Of a stretch of DNA of 64,000 nucleotides, positions 41,201 to 55,093 are shown piece by piece. The position numbers and the translations under genes are program-made. Each line of letters begins with the position of its first letter. Positions within the stretch are counted from its first letter, which is position 1. Where the stretch lies: the NCBI GenBank assembly GCA_964019135.1, contig OZ025256.1, positions 15,941,911 through 16,005,910 of the forward strand, in the 5' to 3' direction. The notes beneath the pieces were generated by a model. That model was not told where the DNA came from. It searched no databases and worked only from the letters and a program-made list of their open reading frames with translations. Source of the stretch: Arenicola marina. Its lineage: Eukaryota; Annelida; Polychaeta; Arenicolidae.

Positions 41201-44200
41201 GATTTGTTTTTACTTTTTTAATTGTTCACATATGAAATAGTAAATTAAATAACAGAAAGACAGAATCATAAGACATGATCATGCCGGCCTTTTGCATAAC
41301 AGCTTGCCGTTAAATGGAAGCTACGTACACTACGTCACAGATTGGTGTGGATCTTAGGGATGTTGAGCGGGTTCCCAGGCAATTAATGTCAAGGATGGCA
41401 TTATTCAGGCCATGACATGTATCAGTTTTAGATTTTGTCATGGCTTTGGCAGAAAACTATACTTTCCCTGTTCATACTTAATACTTAATACTTACTCCCA
41501 CAATCCAGTTCATCGGACCGATCTGGACAATCGCCGTGTCCATCACACAACTGTTCTGAACTAAAGCAGATCAGTTCATCACCGGTCATGTTACACGCGT
41601 TCATGTCCCCGAGGCATTCTGAAACAAGGTCAATCACATGACGTAAGTTTCTTTTTCAACAAAAGGTAAGCACTGGATCAGCGTGGCAGCACACATCTGG
41701 CGGGAAGGGTTCATTTATAATTAAGAAAGATTTCAGAAGCAGGCACATTCCAAAACCATCCGGCGATAGAGGGCACCACCAGGCGATGGAAAGAACCACC
41801 CAATGATGGAAGGTGGCACCAGGCTATCGAGGGTGGCGGTAGAAGGCACCACCAGGCGATAAAAGGCACCGCCAGGCAATAGAAAGCACCAACCAGCAAT
41901 GGAAGGAACCACACGGCGATAAAAGGCATCACCAGGCAATAGAAGGCACCAACAGGCGATAGAAGGCACCACCTGGCGATAGAAGGCATCACCAGGCGAT
42001 GGAAATCACCACCAGGCTATCGAGGGTGGCGGTAGAAGGCACCACCAGGCGATAAAGGGCAGCGCCAGGCGATAGAAAGCACCATCAGGCGATAGAAGGC
42101 ACTACCAGGCAATAGAAGTCGCCACCCGGCGATAGAAAGCACCACCAGGATATCGAGGATGGCGGTAGAAGGCACCACCAGGCGATAGAAAGCCCCACCA
42201 GGCGATAGAAGGCACCACCAGGCAATAGAAGGCACCACCAGGCGATGGAAGGCACCGCCAAAGCGATCAAAAACACCACCAAAGCGAAAAAAGGCACCAC
42301 CATGCAATGGAAGGCACCACCAGGCAATGGAAGGTACCACCAGGCGATAGAAGGCACCAGCAGACAATATAGAGCACCACCAGGCATTAGAAGGCACCGC
42401 CAGGCATAGAAGGCACCACTAGGCGACAGAAGGCACCAACAGGCGATGGCAGGCACCAACAGGCGATGGAAGGCACCACCAGGCAATGGAAGGCTCCACC
42501 AGGCAATAGAAGGTACCACCAGGCGATAAAAGGCACCACCAGGCAATGGAAGGCACCACCAGACAATAGAAGGCACCAACAGACAATATAGGGTATCACC
42601 AGGTGATAGAAGGCACTACCAGGCGATAGAAGGCACCACCAGGCGATAGAAGGCACCACCAGACGATAGAGAGCACCACGGATTTCAGAAGCAGACGCAT
42701 TGCAACACCATCCGGCGATAGAGGGGACCATCAGGCGATAGAAGGCACCACAAGGCAATAGAAGGCACCACCAGGCGATAGAATGCACCACCAGGCGATG
42801 GAAGGCACCACCAGGCGACGGAAAACACCACCAAGCGATGAAAGACACAACGAGGCGATGGAATGCACCACCAGGGGATAGAAAACGCAAGAAAGGCGAT
42901 AGAAGGCACCACCCGGCGATAGAAGGCACCACCCGGCAATGAAAGACACCACCAGGCGATAGAAAGTACCACCAGGAGATCGGAGGCACCACCAGGCGAT
43001 AGCAGGCACCACCAGACGATAGAAAGCACCACCAGGAGATCGGAGGCACCACCAGGCGATATAAGGCAGCGTAGGGAGGGGGAGGCTGGAATGTATTATC
43101 AATATAATGTTGCATCCACAGATACTATACATGTTGCATTCACAGATACTAAACATGTTGCATTCACAGATACTATACATGTTGCATTCACAGATACTAT
43201 ACATGTTGCATTCACAGATACTATACATGTTGCATTTACAGATACATTGTATGTATTTGAATTATGTCTACATCTAGATATGAAATCACTATGCACAGTC
43301 AGACGTCTTTATACTCACCGTCAGCTCCAATAAACTTAAACGATAAATTGAGTCCGCTCTTTACAACACTAGAATCCGTCACGAACTCCAGTTCTATAAA
43401 CGACAACCCGGCAATGGTGTCTAGAAAGAAAGCAAAGTTGACATTAACATAATATAAAAGAAATCATATTATTAGCACAAGAAGGCTCACATTTGCAGCA
43501 GGTTTTTTAATGAGGTTGGAATACATTTTGGGTCATATTTTGACTTTTGAGATATGTCAAGACGGTGTCATAACATATTGTACAGACAATTAAACCTGCG
43601 ATCGTGCCAGACATGTCAAGGCCAAGTCATAGCATCTGTGTATAATTTAGACACGCTCATTAAGTGTAACATATAATGACTTGCCGTTAACCTGGAAATC
43701 TAGTATTTATCTCCTAAAAAAACTTCAAGATGACACCAACATAATTATCAGGAGTCTTTTCGTCAGTCACGCTTTTCCCACGATGGCGGAGATGAGATTT
43801 ACGAAGTCTTGTATGGATGACGGAACACACTGGTGTTCTTATGCATATATATTGGTTGCCACTGTATTTGCATCATCTACCTTTATATAGCCACTATTGA
43901 TTGGAGAGGCATATGGAAAGCCATTTGAATTACACTGCTTAGATGAAAAGGATTTTCAGTTATTCCGAGCTAATTTTAGAGCATCAACTCCAGTTTTTTC
44001 AGATAAATACGTTGAGAAATCCAGATTTGGCAAGTCTTTGACCGAGTAATGAACAGCCCGAGTCGTTAAAAACAACAGCGAGCTACAAACTTACATCCGT
44101 AGTACCGTCCCACCACCATTTCCGTTCCAGAGTAACTGTGTCTTCCGTTGCTGTCCAGGATTGATAAAGAGTCATGTCGAGTTTCGGTTTCAAACGCGTG

Positions 44201-47200
44201 GACCAGGATTTCGAGCCTCCCGTGTTCCAATCCTGGTGGTACCATGATGTTGAGATGGCAGTTGTGTCCATTTCCGTAGTTGGCGGGATAATTTGGGCTC
44301 TGTATGAAACCCGATGCGGCGTAGATAGATCTAATATTGCCACAAAATACTACCGTGATATCTGAAAAAATTGTACGATGAGATCAAATCAAAATGAGAC
44401 AAGATTTGTTTCTACATTTTTAATCTTTTAGATATGAAATAGTAAATTAGATCATATCATGATAAGCCGGCCTTTTGCATGACCTCTTGCCGTAAGTTGG
44501 AAGCTACCTACACTACGTCACAGATTAGTGTGTAGTTCCCCGGGTTACCACACCATATTAAGGATGCTGCCCGGGTTCCTGGTAATTAATGTCAGCTATG
44601 ATTTAGTCATATAATTCTTGCATTAATCAGGCCATGATATTAAACAATTGTGATTTGGACATGGTTTTGGCAGAAAATTGTTTGAATACCTTTAATTTCC
44701 ATGTTCAGAATACTTAATACGTACCCCCACAGTCCACTTCATCGGACATATCTGCACAATCGAAGTGTCCATCACACAACTGTTCCCGTGCAAGGCAGAT
44801 CAATTTATCATCGGTCGTGTTACAGGTCTTCTCGTCCACGAGGCATTCTGAAACAATTTCAATGACATGACGTGAGTTTCTTTTGGAACAGACTGTAAGC
44901 ATTGGATCAGCACGCATCTGGGGGGAAGGATTTACTTTAAATAGAGACGGATTTCAGAAGGAGGCGCAGTCCAACACCATTCGGCGATAGAGGGCACTAT
45001 CAGGAGATGGAAGGCAAAGCCCGGCAATGGAAGGCACCACTGGGCAATAGAAGGCACCAGCAGGCGATGGAAGGCACCACCAAGCGATGAAAGGCACCAC
45101 CGGGCGATAGAAGACACCACCAGGCGATAGAAGGCACTACCAGACGCTAGAAGGCACCATCAAGCGATGGAAGGCACCACCAGGCAATAGAAGGCACCAC
45201 AAGGCGATAGAAGGCACCAGCAGGCGATGGAAGGCACCACCAAGCGATGAAAGGCACCACCGGGCGATAGAAGACACCACCAGGCGATAGAAGGCACTAC
45301 CAGGCGCTAGAAGGCACCATCAAGCGATGGAAGGCACCACCAGGCAATAGAAGGCACCACAAGGCAATAGAAGGCACCAGCAGGCGATGGAAGGCACCAC
45401 CAAGCGATGAAAGGCACCACCGGGCGATAGAAGACACCACCAGGCGATAGAAGGCACTACCAGACGCTAGAAGGCACCATCAAGCGATGGAAGGCACCAC
45501 CAGGCAATAGAAGGCACCACAAGGCAATAGAAGGCACCAGCAGGCGATGGAAGGCACCACCAAGCGATGAAAGGCACCACCGGGCGATAGAAGACACCAC
45601 CAGGCGATAGAAGGCACTACCAGACGCTAGAAGGCACCATCAAGCGATGGAAGGCACCACCAGGCAATAGAAGGCACCACAAGGCAATAGAAGGCACCAG
45701 CAGGCGATGGAAGGCACCACCAAGCGATGAAAGGCACCACCGGGCGATAGAAGACATCACCAGGCGATAGAAGGCACTACCAGACGCTAGAAGGCACCAT
45801 CAAGCGATGGAAGGCACCACCAGGCAATAGAAGGCACCACAAGGCAATAGAAGGCACCAGCAGGCGATGGAAGGCACCACCAAGCGATGAAAGGCACCAC
45901 CGGGCGATAGAAGACATCACCAGGCGATAGAAGGCACTACCAGACGCTAGAAGGCACCACCAGGCAATAGAAGGTACCACAAGGCAATAGAAGGTACCAC
46001 CAGGCGATGGAAGGCACCACTAGGCGCTAGAAGACACCACCAGGCGATACCAGTCACCGCCAGGCGATGGAAGGCACCACCAGGCTATGGAAAGCATCAC
46101 CAGGCGATGGAAGGCACCACTAGGCGTTAGAAGACACCGCCAGGCGATAGAAGGCAGCATAGAGAGGTGGAAGGAGGAATGTATTATCAGTATAATGTTG
46201 CATTCACAGATACTATACATGTTTCATTTACAGATATGTATTAGAATTATGCCTACATCTAGATATGGAATCAGTATACATAGTCAGACTTATTTATACT
46301 CACCGTCAGATCCAATAAACTTGAAGGATAAATTGAGTCCGCTATATACAACACTAATATCCGTAACGAACTCCAGTTCTATGAACGACAACCCGACAAT
46401 GGGGTCTGGAAACAAAGCAAAGTTGACATTAACATAATAGAAAAAATATCATATTATTAAAGCAAAAAAAGGCTCAAATTGATATCAACATTTGCAGCAG
46501 GTATTTTAATGGGGTATAACACTTTAATATTTCTATTGATGAAAACAACTTCTGATGTACATGGCGCAATACACGCTGGGCGATGTCTGGAAGTACTGCA
46601 CGTGGAGTACATTTCGGTCATATTTTGGCTTTTGAGATATGTCAGAACGGTGTCATAACATGACAACATATTGTACAGACAATTAAACCTGCGATCGTGT
46701 CAGACATGTCAAGGCCAAGTCATATCATCTGTGTATAATTTAGACACGCTCATTAACTGTAGCCTATAATGACTTGCCGTTAACCTGGAATCAAGTATTT
46801 ATCTCCGAAAAAACTTCAAGATGACACCAACATAATCCCCACGAGCCTTTGCTCACGCTTTTCCAAAGATGGCGGAGATGAGATTTTGCGTCATGTTGCG
46901 TCAAGTCATGTATGAATGACTGCACACACTGGTGTTCTTATGCATATATATTGGTTGCCACTGTATTTACATCATCTACCTTTATACAGCCACTATTGAT
47001 TGGAGAGGCATATGGAAAGCCATGTGAATTGCAGTGCTAAGATAAAAAGGATTTTCAATTATTTCGAGGTAGTTTTAGAGCATCAACGCCAGTTTTTAGC
47101 CAGAAAAATTCGTTGAGAAATCCAGATTTGGCAAGTCTTGGACAGAGTAATGAACAGTCCGAGTCGTTAAAAACCACAGCGGGCTACAAACTTACATCCG

Positions 47201-50200
47201 TAGTACCGTCCCACCACCATTGCCGTTCCAGAGTAACTGTGTCTTCCGTTGCTGTCCAGGATTGATAAAGAGTCATGTCGAGTTTCGGTTTCGAACGCGT
47301 GGACCAGGATTTCGAGCCTCCCGTGTTCCAATCCTTGTGGTATCAGTATGATGAGATGGCAGTTGTGTCCATTTCCGGAGTTGGCGGGATAATTTGGGCT
47401 CTGTATGAAACCCGACGCGGCGTAGATATATCTAGCATTGCTGCAAAATACTGTCGTGATATCTGAAAAAATAGTAAGATGAGATCAAATAATAAAATTT
47501 CCTTCAATTTTTTTCATTTTACATATGAAAAAGTAAATTAAATTAGCACTCGCGACCCCACAATTGATTAAAGTATCCGGATGAAACGGTATGGGTAGGC
47601 ATATGTATAATGTGTATTTAAAGCGGGATGCCCACTGTTACTTAAATGATATCCAAGATTATGGAGCTTATTATTTTGTATTACATACATGCTAAAGACG
47701 ATATTTGCTTATTTTAAGCAGTTGGGGCCACGCGAAATCAACTTTAGCTCGTATTTTTCTCCTGAGCGGATGATATCTTGGGTTAATTTCACAGCTTCTT
47801 CGCTGTATTTTCATGCGGGGAAATGAAGTCTTAGTGAAACACAAACCCACATGCTTTCATACGGTAAAATCGATGGTCAACATTGGATGAATACAATACA
47901 CACCTTCCAATGTAAGGCATTATATAAAGCTCTCAATGTAAGGCACTGAAGCTCGCATGCCAATTTTACGACATCATAGAGTCATTTCCAAATACCGTAC
48001 GCATGAAATGCATTCAGAAAACCGACCGGACCTAAATTTTGGCACTTCGATGAATTGAATTGCGCTTTAGGTGATTCCATAGAAAAAAAACCCGAAAAAT
48101 GTTTGCATACAAAATCTGTAACTGACAACAAAGGACTAAAAAATAGCATTCTGCAAACACTTACTATACCGTAGAATAGACGTATAGACCAAATATGCAT
48201 ATGGATTTCTCTTTTTCAAGCAATGAAGCGTTGGGTGAATATTGTAGGGGGGGGAGGGGGGGGGGGGAGGGAGGGGGGTACTCAATCCCACTACTTCATC
48301 CCACCAAGGTTTTTGTGAATGTGTAACTGTTGTAACTGTCAACTTCTGTATCTGTAACTGTACACTGGTGACGAGAACGATGGTTCAGCATAGGACCAAC
48401 CGACAGACAATAAGTGACCGTTTAGATGAGTAAACAAAACCCAATACGGTGCAGCGAAAAAGAGGTAAGATTGCCTTACTTTCGGCCGTCACCAGCTTGG
48501 GAGGGGATGTTGACGTCATCGGGGGCAACGTAGACGTCAACAGTGGGTCCGTTGATGACGTCACAGCTGCAATGCAAAAGTATGACTTCAACTTTTTATT
48601 TTTTGATGTGACCAAAAGCATACTTGTTTCTGTTGATGGATATGCATTATGGGCTGTGCATAATAACGCAATTCATCCATTGTAAACCTTGGATATCTCC
48701 GTCATGTATATGAGTGTTGTTATATTTTTTTTGCGCTTCTATATTTCTCTAAGCTAAGGAAGTATTTAGTATTCTTCTCGTTTTCAGCAATTTCCAGTGA
48801 CCTAGCTCTCACTAGTGCACCTTGAGCCTTCAGGCTTTGAATTTCATCGTACTATGTTTTAGCACGTTCGTAGACACGCATCAATCCCACTACTTCATCC
48901 CACCAAGGTTTTTGTGAATGTGTAACTGTTGCAACTATCAACTTCTGTATCTGTAACTGTACACTGATGACGAGAACGATGGTTCAGCATAGGACCAACC
49001 GACAGACAATAAGTGACCGTTTAGATGAGTAAACAAAACCCAATACGGTGCAGCGAAAAAGAGGTAAGATTGCCTTACTTTCGGCCGTCACCAGCTTGGG
49101 AGGGGATGTTGACGTCATCGGGGGCAACGTAGACGTCAACAGTGGGTCCGTTAATGACGTCACAGCTGCAATGCAAAAGTATGACTTCAACTTTTTATTT
49201 TTTGATGTGACCAAAAGCATACTTGTTTCTGTTGATGGATATGCATTATGGGCTGTGCATAATAACGCAATTCATCCATTGTAAACCTTGGATATCTCCG
49301 TCATGTATATGAGTGTTGTTATATTTTTTTTGCGCTTCTATATTTCTCTAAGCTAAGGAAGTATTTAGTATTCTTCTCGTTTTCAGCAATTTCCAGTGAC
49401 CTAGCTCTCACTAGTGCACCTTGAGCCTTCAGGCTTTGAATTTCATCGTACTATGTTTTAGCACGTTCGTAGACACGCATCAATCCCACTACTTCATCCC
49501 ACCAAGGTTTTTGTGAATGTGTAACTGTTGCAACTATCAACTTCTGTATCTGTAACTGTACACTGATGACGAGAACGAGGGTTCAGCATAGGACCAACCG
49601 ACAGACAATAAGTGACCGTTTAGATGAGTAGCATCGGTAAACAAAACCCAATACGGTGCAGCGGAAAAGAGGTAAGATTGCCTTACTTTCGGCCGTCACC
49701 AGCTCGGGAGGCCATGTTGACGTCATCGGGGGCAACGTAGACGTCAACAGTGGGTCCGTTGATGACGTCACAGCTATAATACAGAAGTATGACTTCAAGT
49801 TTTGTTTTTTTGATGTGACCAAAAGCATACTTGTTTCTGTTGATGGATATGCATTATGGGCTGTGCATAATAACGCAATTCATCCATTGTAAACTATGGA
49901 TATCTCCGTCATGTAAGCTCTTTTGCTATATACTCCAACCATTTGAGGCGGAAAAGAGAGGGGGGGTTACTCAATCCCACTACTTCATCCCACAAAGCTT
50001 TTTGTGAATGTGTAACTGTTGCAACTATCAACTTCTGTATCTGTAACTGTACACTGATGACGAGAACGAGGGTTCAGCATAGGACCAACCGACAGACAAT
50101 AAGTGACCGTTTAGATGAGTAAACAAAACCCAATACGGTGCAGCGAAAAAGAGGTAAGATCGCCTTACTTTCGGCCGTCACCAGCTCGGGAGGCCATGTT

Positions 50201-53200
50201 GACGTCATCGGGGGCAACGTAGACGTCAACGGTGGGTCCGCTGATGACGTCACAGCTGCAATACAAAAGTATGACTTCAATTTTTTTTTTGATGTGACCA
50301 AAAGCTTACTTGTTTCTGTTGATGGATATGCATTATGGGCTGTGCATAATAACGCAATTCATCCATTGTAAACTATGGATATCTCCGTCATGTAAGCTCT
50401 TTTGCTATACACTCCAACCATTTGAGGCGGAAGAGAGAAGAGGTTGAAGTAAAAATATAGTCGTTGCTGCAGCTATGCACTAAATGCGAGGAACATGACG
50501 TAGTGTCAGGCGCGGAAGATAATATGAAGCAAATGAATGACATGGTGTGAAACATATACGATATACAACATGAAGACATTGGCGACGACTTAGTGAACAC
50601 TTCATCAGCCCTTGGTCGGCAGTCTACGACCGGCCCTAGATTAATATCTCTTGCTGAGGTATATAAAAATACAACATTGTTAAGAATATAAAATGTCAAG
50701 AATTTTATTGACATCAAATGTAGAACAAAGGATTAGGTTATCTAAACCAGGGTATGAGTAGTTGTTCACATAAAAATAAATTAATGCCCCCACACAACGT
50801 CAGTCAGGAAATACAGCGCGTGCTTAACTAATGTTATATAATATGATTAAATTTCCAAACACTTACTCGGGGCGGGCCCGGTAGCTCAGTGGGCTAGAGC
50901 GCCCGCCTTGCTCTGGCCACCCAAGAGCCTAACGGCACGTGGATCGATGGTTCGAGCTCCGTTGTGGCCATGTCTGTGTGGTCGCAGGTTAAAGATATTA
51001 TGTCTTACTTTGCAAAGAGTAGAGGGTTACCCACGGGGACATGGCTTCACTCTCCCTTCCTTCTCCTTCTGGTCACGTGACGGTCGTTACCTGAGCAGGA
51101 GTTGTCAGCCTCCTTCTGGAATCCGTCGTGACACGTGCACACATGTGAGCCCTCCGTGTTCCTGCACAGTTGCTGGCAGCCTCCGTTGTCAACAGCGCAT
51201 TCATTCACATCTGTGGAAAACCTTTTAATTTTCTTTGTGCTATTCATTCAATATCATGTTCCTCTCCATGGAGGTAGACCGATCAACCACAGACCTATCG
51301 GGTCATGGACTAATGCACGAAATGAGTTAAATCTCCTTGACGTCATGGTTTGCTTTTAACATTTGATGGGGAACGTAACGTTCTAATCACGTTTCCGTCG
51401 ACTGCTTCATTAATTCCTCGGTGTCAAGTAGGCAGGATATTCATGGCCGAAAATTTTGTCGCGATGGACCGCAGCCAAGTGACAGAGCGTGAAATGAACG
51501 ATGTACGATACCTGTGCAGTTGGCATCGCCTTGGAGAGTGTAGCCGGCTGGACAGTCACACCGATAGCCACCCGGGGTGTTGACACAGCTGTGGCTACAA
51601 ATGGCCAAGCCCTCCATACACTCATCGATATCTGGGGAGACACAGAGAGAACATGTACGGACAGCGAGCAACATGGCAACGCGGCGTCTTTTTTAGCCAC
51701 TAAGATGTTGCTACAAATGAAGGCTAAATTAGAATTCTAGAAACCTCAACGGACAATGGGATAGAGTTAGATCAAACAAACCTGCCTTAGATGTAAGTTG
51801 CCAGGTAGGATGCCAACCCACGACCTGTTAATCTACAACTCACTTAACTTACCAAATGAGCTAGGGATGTGTCATCGGACAGTGAGTAGCCAACATGAGG
51901 CTAAAATCAACCCACCTGTTCCTCTGAATGTAAGCCATTCTGATCAACTCATTGATTTATCTTGCTACTTAATATTTTAGTGAATATCTCGTATCTTGCA
52001 TATACCCCGTTCATCATTCATGTCTGTCATTAAAGCTTTCTTATCAAGAGAGAGAAACTAAATTTCATTGTGTTAAATCAACGTTAATATTCTTAGAGAG
52101 GTTACACTGTATCTTGGCCTTACCTTTCCAGTGGTGTTCTGAGCGAGGTTACACTGTATCTTGGCCTTACCTCTCCAGTGGCGTTCTGAGCGAGGTTACA
52201 CTTTATCTTGGCCTTACCTCTCCCGTGGTGTTCTGAGCGAGGTTACACTGTATCTTGGCCTTACCTCTCCAGTGGTGTTCTGAGCGAGGTCACTCTGTGT
52301 CTTGGCCTTACCTTTCCAGTGGCGTTCTGAGCGAGATTACACTGTATCTTGGCCTTACCTCTCCCGTGGTGTTCTGAGCGAGGTTACACTGTAGCTTGGC
52401 CTTACCTCTCCCGTCTTGTTCTGAGCGAGGTTACACTGTATCTTGGCCTTACCTCTCCGGTCGTGTTCTGAGCCAGGTTACACTGTATCTTAGCCTTACC
52501 TTTTCCGTGGTGTTCTGAGCGAGGTCACACTGTATCTTGGCCTTACCCCGCCTCTGGTGTTCTGAACAAGGTTACACACGACCTTAGCCTTACCTCTCTG
52601 TGGTGTTCTGAACGAGGTTACACTGTATCTTGGCCTTACGTCTCCCGTGGTGTTCTGAGCGAGGTTATACTGTATCTTGGCCTTACGTCTCCCGTGGTGT
52701 TCTGAACAAGGTTACACTGTATCTTAGCCTTACCTCTCCGTGGTGTTCTGAGCGAGGTTATACTGTATCTTAGCCTTACTCCGCCTCTGGTGTTCTGAGC
52801 AAGGTTGCACTGTATCTTGGCCTTACCTCTCCGGTCGTGTTCTGAGCCAGGTTACACTGTATCTTAGCCTTACCTCTCCGTGGTGTTCTGAGCGAGGTTA
52901 CACTGTATCGTAGCCTTACCTATCCCGTGGCGTTCTGAGCGAGGTTACACTGTATCTTGGCCTGACGTCTCCCGTCGTGTTTTGAGCGAGGTTACGCTGT
53001 ACCTTGGCCTTACCTCTCCCGTGGTATTCTGAACAAGGTTACACTGTTTCTTAACCTTACCTCTCCCGTGGTGTTCTGAACAAGGTTACACTGTATCTTA
53101 GCCTTACCTCTCCCGTGGTGTTCTGAGCGAGGTTACACTGTATCTTAACCTTACCTCTCCCGTTGTGTTCTGAGCGAGGTTACACTGTATCTTAACCTGA

Positions 53201-55008
53201 CCTCTCCCGTGGTGTTCTGAACAAGGTTACACTGTATCTTAGCCTTACCTCTCCCGTGGTGTTCTGAGCGAGGTTACACTGTATCTTAACCTTTCCTCTC
53301 CCGTGGTGTTCTGATCGAGGTTACACTGTATCTTAACCTTACCTCTCCCGTCGTGTTCTGAACAAGGTTACACTGTATCTTAGCCTTACCTCTCCCGTGC
53401 TGTTGTGAGCGAGGTTACACTGTATCTTAGCCTTACCCCTCCCGTCGTGTTTGAGGACGGTTACACTGTATCTTAGCCTTACCGGTGCCCGGCTTGGCGC
53501 TGTAGATGACGTAGACTGTGATGGCGGCGGCCGTAGCCCCCAGGACCAGGATGACTAGTATGACAATGGCGCTCTTCACTGCCGTAGACGTCCTTCTCGG
53601 TTTGTTGCTAAAACCCCGAAATGGGCGACAAGAGCTAACGTTATTACTCCCCGAACAGGTGTAGCTCGTTCCTCACATCATCTCTGCCCCTAACCCTAAC
53701 CCTGACACAACCTCGCGGTTGCTATTAACGATGTTGGGATCACGGTGGTTCTCTGCTTGAATTTTACATTTTTAAGTCAGAATTTGGAAAATTATAGAGA
53801 TATGTGAAAAAAATTGTTCGAACGTAAGATGGCTTCCATTTAATCAAAATGGAAGGAATTCGTCCGTTACAATATCAATATTACAGTAAATGCGAAAAGT
53901 GGTGTATCGATGCCCGACTTCGATGCATTTTTTCGATTAGATTCATTTTCAAATTTCGCGCATGAAGGATGATAATTCTGATGGTCAAACTTGACGTGAG
54001 GCAGAGAGACACTTAGAACGCAAGCGGTACACCCTATTATGGCAGATCGTGGTTTAACGTACGCGGACCGCCCTCTACCGGGAAATCGTATCATATCTGT
54101 CTGCTGCAAGCCTTTAACAAAAGGTCAACATGTTGAATAGCGTAACCACTAGTAGCGAGTAGGAAAAGTAGGAAAAGACGCCGCTGTAATGTTATGTTTT
54201 TATATCTTCAAGGGAAATGGCGACATACACTGGCACATAAGACAGGGTCCAGCCTCAAAACCATGGAAAGCCGAAGTAAATTAATCTAATTTAAGTTTCA
54301 GGCCGTGGCATTTTGCACATCCAACACCCAACCATGTGTATTTCTGCCGAACGCATCAGTGCCTTGCAGTCACCAAAGTCTACTCGCTATGATAGCTTAT
54401 GATAGCTTTGAACGAAATAATAATACCGTTCTTGTGATTCAATTATAATGGTGCTCAATTCACAGATTTATACATAATTGTACTTAAATACACGTATAAC
54501 TAATTGGGCATACGTGTAAGTGTGAATACTTGGACATATGTCCGACTCATTTAAAGATATGTATAAAATAATGTTACATAAGTGAAATTTTACTTCGTTT
54601 CGTCGTAGCTTCTGCACGACTACTCGCGCTCCGCCTCGAGGGTTTAAACATGACCCATTACATGCCTGGTATACGCTGCGATCAGTTCTAGGATCTCACA
54701 CATCAGGGCCATGCCATGTGACTGTCGAGCCCTGCCTCCACCCCCGCCCTTCCCCGCCCCTCCGTGCATCCGCCACGGCACGCATACACACCGCTAACCC
54801 CTGACTCACCAATGTAAACCGTGACTTCCTGGTCACGACCAAATAAAATTGTTGAAAGGATGCGTCACAACGACCCGGTATTGAAGACGCCGCACCTCCT
54901 CGCCCCTACCCCACTCCTCTGTAAAACGTAGGAGGCGGGGGGCGGGGGCGGAGGAATGATTACTTATATTTAGTGTATGTCTATTCACTCAACCAAAGCC
55001 CCACACAG

Positions 55009-55049
<41 letters not shown>

Positions 55050-55050
55050 A

Positions 55051-55093
<43 letters not shown>

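Noticed and set aside
35304-46220. Many frames with [24 protein letters not shown] repeats
   Set aside because: Translations of the 20-bp minisatellite arrays in introns 6, 9 and 12.
50876-50960. Possible tRNA gene with box A and box B
   Set aside because: Head of a SINE with a shared non-tRNA tail found at several sites; no clean cloverleaf by eye.
53690-53706. CCCTAACCCTAACCCT, telomere-like
   Set aside because: Fewer than three units next to an exon; too short to mean anything.
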